Source: Frigoribacterium faeni (lineage in GTDB: Bacteria > Actinomycetota > Actinomycetes > Actinomycetales > Microbacteriaceae). From it: a DNA stretch of 64,000 nucleotides. The stretch is from positions 434,001-498,000 of the forward strand of contig NZ_JAAOYW010000002.1 in NCBI RefSeq assembly GCF_011761235.1, read 5' to 3'. The notes beneath the pieces are model-generated. The model saw only the letters and a program-made list of their open reading frames with translations, ran no database searches and was not told the origin of the DNA. The position numbers were made by a program, and so were the translations under genes. This document shows, in pieces, positions 56,361-64,000 of this stretch (its first letter is position 1; every line of letters begins with the position of its first letter).

Positions 56361-57305
56361 CTAGGACGCCCGGAGGCGGCGCACCCCGGCGGCGGACAGC
56401 CGGGTCCCGAGCCTCTCGGCGTCCAGGGCGGTAGCCCAGTCCCAGCGGACGAACGCCCTCACCTCGTCGAGGCCACGGACGGCGTCCTCCCGCTTCTTCT
56501 CGTCGATCACGACCTGCGCCGGGGAACGCCCGGCGCGCATGCCCGGGTCCGAGTACTTGAGGTCGCCGTCCGCCTCGCCCACCGCCCCGACGTCCGGCCA
56601 CCAGAAGTCGACCGTCGCCACGTGCCGGCCGGCGTGCCGGAACTCGTGCTGCAGGACGGGGTCGGGCAGGCCGAGGAGGCGCATGCCGACCCTGCTGATC
56701 GACTCCAGCGGCCGATCGGCCAGCGGCGACGCGAAGGCCACCACCGCCTCGAGCCTCCGGGCGCCGCGGCGTGTGCCCCGGGAGGCGAACTCGGCGACCA
56801 TGTCCGCGAGGGTGACGGCCCCCGTGCGGAGCGCGTGGTCCGTCATGACGACCGCGCGCGTGAAGGACTCCGTCAGGCACACGTCGACGAGGGCGACGGC
56901 GAGGGGCGTCACGAGCAGGCCGCCCGTCTCGGACTGCGCGTCGAGCTCGTGGGCCCTCGCGTGCTTGACGAATCCGTGTTCGCGCCTGCTGCCGCCGGCC
57001 GGCGGCACGAGGACGTGCACGCCGTGAGGGGGCGCCCCGACCAGCGGCAGCCCGTGCAGCACCGCCGCCGACACGTGGCTGACGACGACGGGCGTGCGAG
57101 ACGCCGCCGCGGCTCCCCTGATGCGGAGGCGGTGACGCTCGTCGACACCCGCCGCGGCCCACGTCGACGCCGCCACGTAGGCGCCGGGCCGCAGCCGCAC
57201 GAGCTCGCCGCGTGCACAGGCTCGCCGCAGTTCGGCGGGGTCGAGGCCGAGCGAGGACGACCGTCGGCTGAGGAACAGGTCGTCGTGGGCGATCGGCGTC
57301 GTCAT
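56361..57305 (-). CDS. AbiEi-like antitoxin-type domain with DUF559-like C-terminus
   Basis: 314 residues from the ATG at 57305. The N-terminal part (LDPAELRRACARGELVRLRPGAYVAA) is the winged-helix domain of AbiEi-like antitoxins. The middle has VVVSHVSAAVLHGLPL, and the end VDFWWPDVGAVGEADGDLKYSDP resembles a Vsr/DUF559 nuclease-like fold. Such proteins are very common singletons in actinobacteria and mostly lack a partner toxin; none lies here. It separates guaB from guaB3. Function unknown. Confidence 0.8.
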   Translation of the reverse strand: MTTPIAHDDLFLSRRSSSLGLDPAELRRACARGELVRLRPGAYVAASTWAAAGVDERHRLRIRGAAAASRTPVVVSHVSAAVLHGLPLVGAPPHGVHVLVPPAGGSRREHGFVKHARAHELDAQSETGGLLVTPLAVALVDVCLTESFTRAVVMTDHALRTGAVTLADMVAEFASRGTRRGARRLEAVVAFASPLADRPLESISRVGMRLLGLPDPVLQHEFRHAGRHVATVDFWWPDVGAVGEADGDLKYSDPGMRAGRSPAQVVIDEKKREDAVRGLDEVRAFVRWDWATALDAERLGTRLSAAGVRRLRAS

Positions 57306-57420
57306 GGCGACAGCTTCGCGACCACGGACGGCCCCGCGCCGCCCGCAGGCCCCCTCCTGTGCGCCGCTCGCGGCCTCCGCCGCCTGTGGAGGACCGGCAG
57401 ACCTGCCCCCGGGGAGACGA

Positions 57421-57484
57421 CGACGGGCGAGTTCGTCCGGACCGGGCCGCCGCGACGGCCCGAGAACGACGAACTCGCCCGTCG
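57421..57484 (-). terminator. Long perfect hairpin downstream of guaB
   Basis: CGACGGGCGAGTTCGT (57421-57436) and ACGAACTCGCCCGTCG (57469-57484) form a perfect 16-bp stem; GGGCCG/CGGCCC pairs inside the loop. Starts 15 bases after the guaB stop. Same family as 9558 and 56299. Confidence 0.75.
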
Positions 57485-57499
57485 GGGGCAAGCGCTGGG

Positions 57500-59318
<1,819 letters not shown>

Positions 59319-60686
59319 GTGAAACCCGACACGACCATCGCACCGCGTGCTCTGCGGCCTGCCCTGATCGTCACCGTCCTCGCGCTGTTGCTCGGCCTCG
59401 CCGGCTCCTTCGTCTCGGTGATGGCGGCGCCCGCCGCAGCCCACGCGTCCGGCGGCGCCACCGCCTCCTGCGCCGCCGATCCCTCGACCGGCTGCATCCA
59501 GGGCAGCATCCGCACCTCCGAGGGCGAGCCGGCCACCGGCGTCGTCCTCGACGTGACGGGCCCCGGCGGCTTCGAGCAGACGGCGGAGGTGGACGGCACC
59601 GGCCGCTGGGCGCTGCCGGTCACCGAGGCGGGCCAGTACACGGTCACCCTCGACACCGACTCGCTGCCCGACGGGCAGTTCCTCACGAACGCCGAGCAGG
59701 ACGAGCGCATGGTCAACGCCACGCTCGGCGCCAACGCCGGCGTGATCTTCCAGCTCAGCGAGACCGAGGGCGCCACGACCGGCGGGGCGCAGGCCTCGTC
59801 GTTCAGCTGGGACCGGGCCGCGCAGCAGTTCGCCTCGGGCATCCGCCTCGGCCTGCTGCTCGCCCTCGCCGCGATCGGCCTCTCGCTGATCTACGGCACC
59901 ACGGGCCTCAGCAGCTTCTCGCACGGCGAGCAGGTGACGCTCGGCGGGCTCCTGGCCTACGTGTTCGCGAACCAGCTGGGCATGAACATCTTCGTGGCGG
60001 CGACGCTGACCGTGGTCATCTGCGCCGCGACCGGGTTCCTGCAGGACGCCGCGATCTGGAAGCCGCTGCGGAGGAAGGGCCTGAGCCTCACGCAGCTGAT
60101 GATCGTCACCATCGGCCTCTCGATCGCCCTGCAGTACGCGTTCCAGTACTTCTTCGGCGCGGCGACGGTGCGCATCCAGACGGCCAACCCGACCACGGTC
60201 ACCTTCGCGGGCATCACGCTCACGGTGCAGTCGTACGTGGCCATGGGCATCTCGGTCGTCGTGCTCGTGCTCACCGGGCTGTTCCTCACGAAGACGCGGA
60301 CCGGGCGTGCCACCCGCGCCGTCTCGGACAACCCGGCCCTGGCCGCCGCGTCCGGCATCGACGTCGACCGCATCATCCGGCTCGTCTGGACCCTGGCCGC
60401 CGGCCTCGCCGGCCTCTCGGGAGTCATGCTCGGCCTCGTGCTCAACGGCGTCAACTGGATGACGGGGCTGCAGATCCTGCTGCTCATGTTCGCGGCCGTC
60501 ACGCTCGGCGGACTGGGCACCTCCTTCGGGGCGCTCGTCGGCTCGCTCATCATCGGCGTCATCGTCGAGCTCACCAACCTGGTGCTGCCGGGTGACTTCA
60601 AGTACGCCACCGCACTGCTCATCCTGATCGTCATCCTGCTGTTCCGGCCGCAGGGCATCTTCGGTCGCGCCGAGCGGATCGGTTGA
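59319..60686 (+). CDS. livH: Branched-chain amino-acid type ABC permease (LivH) with extracytoplasmic N-terminal domain
   Basis: 455 residues from a GTG at 59319 with AGGAGGT upstream; ordinary LivH is near 290. An N-terminal signal-like segment (ALIVTVLALLLGLAGSFVSVM) leads to a ~110-residue beta-rich domain (GSIRTSEGEPATGVVLDVTGPGGF) of the carboxypeptidase-regulatory kind, predicted outside the membrane. The permease proper follows, with GLSLIYGTTGLSSFSHGEQVTLGG. First gene of a four-gene operon. Confidence 0.92.
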   Translation: MKPDTTIAPRALRPALIVTVLALLLGLAGSFVSVMAAPAAAHASGGATASCAADPSTGCIQGSIRTSEGEPATGVVLDVTGPGGFEQTAEVDGTGRWALPVTEAGQYTVTLDTDSLPDGQFLTNAEQDERMVNATLGANAGVIFQLSETEGATTGGAQASSFSWDRAAQQFASGIRLGLLLALAAIGLSLIYGTTGLSSFSHGEQVTLGGLLAYVFANQLGMNIFVAATLTVVICAATGFLQDAAIWKPLRRKGLSLTQLMIVTIGLSIALQYAFQYFFGAATVRIQTANPTTVTFAGITLTVQSYVAMGISVVVLVLTGLFLTKTRTGRATRAVSDNPALAAASGIDVDRIIRLVWTLAAGLAGLSGVMLGLVLNGVNWMTGLQILLLMFAAVTLGGLGTSFGALVGSLIIGVIVELTNLVLPGDFKYATALLILIVILLFRPQGIFGRAERIG

Positions 60687-60697
60687 GGGGAAGAACC

Positions 60698-61684
60698 ATG
60701 GACTACGTCATCGACCTCATCCGCCAGCTCACCGGCGAGGCGCTCGCGCCGACCACCGCCGCGTTCGCTCTCGCGGCCATCGGCCTCAACATCCACTTCG
60801 GCTTCACCGGCCTGATCAACATGGGCCAGGCGGCGTTCCTGCTCGTCGGCGCCTACGGCTTCGCGATCTCGCTCGTGAGCGGCCTGCCCCTCGGGCTCGC
60901 CGTGCTCATCGGGCTCGCCGCCGGCCTCGTGTTCGCGCTCATCCTGGGCGTGCCGACGCTGAAGCTGCGGGGCGACTACCTCGCCATCGTCACCATCTGC
61001 GCGGCCGAGATCATCCGCATGGTGGGCCGCTCGAGCATCCTCACCGACGTGACCGGCGGCTCGAACGGCATCACCGGGTCGTCGTACCGCGACCCGTTCA
61101 CCGCCCTGTCGCCGCTGCCCGACGGCCAGACCACGATCCTGTGGTTCACGTACGACAACAACGGCGTCAACGGCTGGTGGATCCGCATCGTGGCCTGGGT
61201 GCTCGTGGCCCTGCTCTGCCTCATCGTGTTCCTGCTCAACCGCAGCCCCTGGGGCCGCGTGCTCAAGGGCATCCGCGAGGACGAGGACGCCGTGCGCAGC
61301 CTCGGCAAGAACGTCTTCTCGTACAAGATGCAGGCGCTCGTCTTCGGCGGCGTGATCGGCTCGTTGGCGGGCATCATCTACGTGCTGCCCTCGTCGGTGC
61401 AGCCCGACGCCCTCGGCCGCTCGACGACGTTCTTCATCTGGACGGCCCTGCTGCTGGGAGGCGCCGCCACGGTGTTCGGACCGGTGCTGGGGGCGATCCT
61501 GTTCTTCGTCGTCCGCCTCGCGATCCGCACCCTGGCAGGCGACTTCATCCCGGCGAGCATCATGAGCAACCAGCAGGCCGACCAGTTCTCGTACGTGCTC
61601 GTCGGCATCGCCCTGATGTGCCTCATCATCTTCCGCCCGCAAGGGATCCTCGGGAACAAGAAGGAGCTGTCGTTCAGTGTCTGA
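60698..61684 (+). CDS. livM: Branched-chain amino-acid type ABC permease (LivM)
   Basis: 328 residues; the ATG at 60698 is preferred over an earlier in-frame TTG because GAGGGGAAGA sits before it. Typical LivM parts: GLINMGQAAFLLVGAYGFAI, LGVPTLKLRGDYLAIVTICAAEIIR, GSNGITG and SPWGRVLKGIREDEDAVRSLGKN. About ten hydrophobic segments. Begins 11 bases after livH and overlaps livG. Confidence 0.95.
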   Translation: MDYVIDLIRQLTGEALAPTTAAFALAAIGLNIHFGFTGLINMGQAAFLLVGAYGFAISLVSGLPLGLAVLIGLAAGLVFALILGVPTLKLRGDYLAIVTICAAEIIRMVGRSSILTDVTGGSNGITGSSYRDPFTALSPLPDGQTTILWFTYDNNGVNGWWIRIVAWVLVALLCLIVFLLNRSPWGRVLKGIREDEDAVRSLGKNVFSYKMQALVFGGVIGSLAGIIYVLPSSVQPDALGRSTTFFIWTALLLGGAATVFGPVLGAILFFVVRLAIRTLAGDFIPASIMSNQQADQFSYVLVGIALMCLIIFRPQGILGNKKELSFSV

Positions 61685-62816
61685 GACGAACACGACCACC
61701 CCGAGCGCCGGGCGGCGCGACAAGCCCGGCTACGACTACGACCGGGAGGTGCTGCGCGGCAAGCTCAGCGGCGTCGAGCGCACCCCCGGCTCGGCCAAGC
61801 CCGACTCGATCCTCACCGTCGACAACGTCGTGCGCCGCTTCGGCGGCATGACCGCCGTCGACGTGCAGCACGTCGAGGTGCAGCGCGGCGCCATCACCGC
61901 GCTGATCGGCCCGAACGGCGCCGGCAAGACCACCTTCTTCAACCTGCTCACCGGGTTCGACAAGGCCTCGTCCGCGCCGACTACGTTCAAGCGCGGCGCG
62001 GACACCGCCAAGTGGGTCTTCGACGGCAAGCCCATGGGCAACGTCGGCGCCGCCAAGGTCGCCCGCGCCGGCATGGTGCGCACGTTCCAGCTGACCAAGG
62101 CCCTCTCGCGCCTCACCGTCATGCAGAACATGCTGCTCGGTGCCCGCGACCAGCCCGGCGAGAACTTCTTCGTCGGCATCGTGCCCCCGCTCTGGCGGGC
62201 CCGCGAGCGCGAGATCACGGCCAAGGCCGAGGACCTGCTGCACCGCTTCAAGCTGCACGAGAAGAAGGACGACTACGCCGGCAGCCTCTCGGGCGGCCAG
62301 CGCAAGCTGCTCGAGATGGCCCGCGCCCTCATGAGCGACCCCGAGATGATCATGCTCGACGAGCCCATGGCCGGCGTGAACCCGGCCCTGACGCAGTCGC
62401 TGCTCGGCCACATCCAGAGCCTGCGCGACGAGGGCACCACGGTGCTCTTCGTCGAGCACGACATGCACATGGTGCGGCACATCTCGGACTGGGTCATCGT
62501 CATGGCCGAGGGCAAGGTCGTGGCCGAGGGCCCCGCCGACACCGTCATGGACGACCAGGCCGTCATCGACGCCTACCTCGGCGCCCACCACGACACCGAC
62601 CTCGGCGACGACTCGCTGCTGACCGACTCTGTGCTCGAGGAGCTCGAGCAGGAGGTGGCGGCCGAGGACGCGGCCCGCGAGGCCGAGGCGACCAGCGCCT
62701 CCTCGACCGCGACGGGAGGCGGCACGCCGGGTCGCGACCTGCCCGGCTCCCCCGACCCGTCGACCCCGACGGCCACGAACGCGGCCGACGACCAGCAGAG
62801 CGGAGACAAGCGATGA
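61677..62816 (+). CDS. livG: Branched-chain amino-acid type ABC ATPase (LivG)
   Basis: 379 residues from a GTG at 61677, overlapping livM. Walker A GPNGAGKTTFFNLLTG, signature LSGGQRKLLEMARAL, Walker B MIMLDEPMAGVNP and switch His in VEHDMHM. Longer than the usual ~255: about 40 extra N-terminal residues and a ~65-residue Ala/Glu/Ser/Thr-rich C-terminal tail that is probably disordered. Its TGA overlaps the livF ATG. Confidence 0.95.
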   Translation: MSETNTTTPSAGRRDKPGYDYDREVLRGKLSGVERTPGSAKPDSILTVDNVVRRFGGMTAVDVQHVEVQRGAITALIGPNGAGKTTFFNLLTGFDKASSAPTTFKRGADTAKWVFDGKPMGNVGAAKVARAGMVRTFQLTKALSRLTVMQNMLLGARDQPGENFFVGIVPPLWRAREREITAKAEDLLHRFKLHEKKDDYAGSLSGGQRKLLEMARALMSDPEMIMLDEPMAGVNPALTQSLLGHIQSLRDEGTTVLFVEHDMHMVRHISDWVIVMAEGKVVAEGPADTVMDDQAVIDAYLGAHHDTDLGDDSLLTDSVLEELEQEVAAEDAAREAEATSASSTATGGGTPGRDLPGSPDPSTPTATNAADDQQSGDKR

Positions 62817-63601
62817 GCGCCTCGACAACCGAGATGCACCCCGGCACCGAGAAGTTCGCCGGCATCGAGCCGATCATGCACGCCCGCGACCTCACGGCCG
62901 GCTACCTGCCGGGCGTGAACATCCTCAACGGGTGCGACCTGGTCTGCTACCCCGGCGAGCTCATCGGCATCATCGGCCCGAACGGCGCCGGCAAGTCGAC
63001 GCTGCTGAAGGCCCTCTTCGGGCTCGTGAAGATCCACTCCGGCGACGTCACGCTCGGCGGCGAGGACATCACGAACCTCAAGGCCAACAAGCTGGTGCAG
63101 GCGGGCGTCGGCTTCGTGCCGCAGACGAACAACGTGTTCCCCTCGCTCACCATCGAGGAGAACCTGCAGATGGGGATGTTCCTGCGCCCCAAGATGTTCG
63201 CCGAGCGCCTCGAGTACATCTACGACCTGTTCCCCGTGCTGGGCGACCGCCGCGGCCAGCGCGCCGGCTCGCTCTCGGGCGGCGAGCGCCAGTCGGTCGC
63301 GATGGCCCGGGCCCTGATGATGGACCCGAAGGTGCTGCTGCTCGACGAGCCGTCCGCCGGCCTGTCGCCCGTGCGCCAGGACGAGACGTTCATCCGCACC
63401 CGCCGCATCAACAAGGCCGGCGTCTCGGTCATCATGGTCGAGCAGAACGCCCGCCGCTGCCTGCAGATCTGCGACCGCGGCTACGTGCTCGACCAGGGCC
63501 GCAACGCCTACTCGGGCACCGGCCGCGAGCTCGCCGACGACCCCAAGGTCATCGAGCTCTACCTCGGCACCCTCGCCAAGGACGTAGACGACTCCCACTG
63601 A
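62813..63601 (+). CDS. livF: Branched-chain amino-acid type ABC ATPase (LivF)
   Basis: 262 residues from the ATG at 62813 (ATGA overlap with livG). Walker A GPNGAGKSTLLKALFG, signature LSGGERQSVAMARAL, Walker B VLLLDEPSAGLSP and VEQNARRCLQI. A ~25-residue N-terminal extension precedes the domain. Last of the four liv genes; no substrate-binding protein gene is seen before the window ends, so the transported compound is not defined. Confidence 0.95.
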   Translation: MSASTTEMHPGTEKFAGIEPIMHARDLTAGYLPGVNILNGCDLVCYPGELIGIIGPNGAGKSTLLKALFGLVKIHSGDVTLGGEDITNLKANKLVQAGVGFVPQTNNVFPSLTIEENLQMGMFLRPKMFAERLEYIYDLFPVLGDRRGQRAGSLSGGERQSVAMARALMMDPKVLLLDEPSAGLSPVRQDETFIRTRRINKAGVSVIMVEQNARRCLQICDRGYVLDQGRNAYSGTGRELADDPKVIELYLGTLAKDVDDSH

Positions 63602-63630
63602 CCCGGGCACGCGACCTGCGGCGTTGTCGG

Positions 63631-63660
63631 CGGCGGGCATGGCTCCGCCATGGCCCGCCG
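63631..63660 (+). terminator. Hairpin after livF
   Basis: CGGCGGGC-ATGG pairs with CCATG-GCCCGCCG with one bulge. It starts 29 bases after the livF stop. Confidence 0.6.
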
Positions 63661-63698
63661 CCTCCGCCTTGCATGTCACGCACCCGGGTTGCACGCTG

Positions 63699-63728
63699 AA
63701 GGCCCCGCACGGACTCGTGCGGGGCCTT
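63699..63728 (+). terminator. Intrinsic terminator, 13-bp stem
   Basis: AAGGCCCCGCACG and CGTGCGGGGCCTT form a perfect 13-bp stem with a GACT loop, ending in TT. It stands behind livF as a second terminator, or may close a small untranslated RNA from this gap, though no such RNA is recognisable. Confidence 0.8.
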
Positions 63729-64000
63729 CGGCGTGTGCGGGGGCTGCGGGGCGGGAGGGGTGTCGGTCATCGCTCGGCGCGCCTCCTCGGGCGGTGCTGC
63801 CGCAGGGCGAGAGCGATCGGGTCGGCTGGCGGGCCGAGACGGGGCCTCGGGCGGGCCGGCGGGCTCGGATGCTCTCGAATTCGGAGGGAGGCGGGTCGTG
63901 TGCCCTAGGAGGCGCGGGTCGGGCAGCCGAGGAGGTGCGGGTCGGGCAGGCGCCCGGCATGCGCCCCGTAGGCGCCCAGGCGCACGGCAAGCGCCCCGTA
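63729..64000. other. Window end: GC-rich, direct repeats, no convincing gene
   Basis: Nothing codes convincingly from 63602 to 64000. GGAGGCGCGGGTCGGGCAG (63908-63926) is repeated with one change at 63931-63949, and GGCATGCGCCCCGTA (63956-63970) recurs with one change at 63986-64000, a 30-base period. The open frames here are compositional. Confidence 0.6.

Noticed and set aside
56361-57305. A complete AbiEi/AbiEii toxin-antitoxin pair
   Set aside because: Only the AbiEi-like half is present; neighbours are guaB and guaB3, and no nucleotidyltransferase toxin is found.
63602-63730. tRNA or small RNA gene before the terminator at 63699
   Set aside because: No cloverleaf, no CCA end and no TTCGA arm; only two hairpins are seen.
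63676-63990. ORFs at the right edge on both strands
   Set aside because: Pro/Arg/Ala-rich frames without ribosome sites, family motifs or codon-position pattern, overlapping terminators and direct repeats.

Overview
The window is high-G+C DNA with short intergenic gaps, frequent GTG starts and 4-base ATGA/GTGA stop-start overlaps. Gene content and order (sucC-sucD, a PerM-like membrane protein, purN-purH; guaB3-guaB-guaA; a helicase with a PcrA-type tail) point to an actinobacterium. Microbacteriaceae is my best guess from protein style; the genus cannot be fixed from this window.

Layout. 1-6447: amino-sugar catabolism: nagA (cut by the window edge), a GntR/UTRA regulator, PTS EIIA and EIIB, divergent PTS EIIC and nagB, with two matching palindromic operators; an M23 peptidase sits inside this block. 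6727-11210: an AMP-forming acyl-CoA ligase, cutC and an unknown lipoprotein. 11328-22762: a second amino-sugar and D-amino-acid block: a D-serine dehydratase/D-threonine aldolase-like enzyme, RidA, a D-aminoacylase, a GH20 hexosaminidase, a sugar ABC importer, a ROK repressor and a ROK kinase. Together with nagA/nagB and the PTS it reads as a route for taking up and dismantling GlcNAc-containing glycans, possibly peptidoglycan fragments. 22862-28436: GNAT, an alkyltransferase-like protein, a lipoprotein and a heterodimeric ABC exporter preceded by a 38-codon ORF. 28721-35199: purH, purN, PerM-like protein, sucD, sucC. 35518-38064: RecQ, a SnoaL-like protein and a small acidic protein.

38190-42227 is a lower-G+C island that starts directly behind the pcrA stop codon. 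It holds a 1234-residue TPR-rich protein with a C-terminal PIN-like nuclease domain, plus one or two small ORFs ahead of it. This is the best candidate in the window for a defence-type or conflict system.

42228-59002: housekeeping: pcrA, a membrane protein, a glycerophosphodiesterase, a Bax-inhibitor-1 protein, guaA, DUF3817, SURF1, a KhtT/KhtU-like cation efflux pair, glpD, guaB3 (with Ser where IMP dehydrogenase has its catalytic Cys), an AbiEi/DUF559-like protein and guaB. 59319-63601: a livHMGF-type transport operon without its binding protein in view.

Between genes there are two families of dispersed hairpin sequence (nested TTCAGGAAC/GTTCCTGAA repeats, and long GGGCGAGTTCGTC-type hairpins). 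A GAGGAGGCGCGGGTC motif recurs in intergenic DNA, in hairpin stems and in protein linkers. No tRNA, rRNA, CRISPR array, insertion sequence or integrase was seen.
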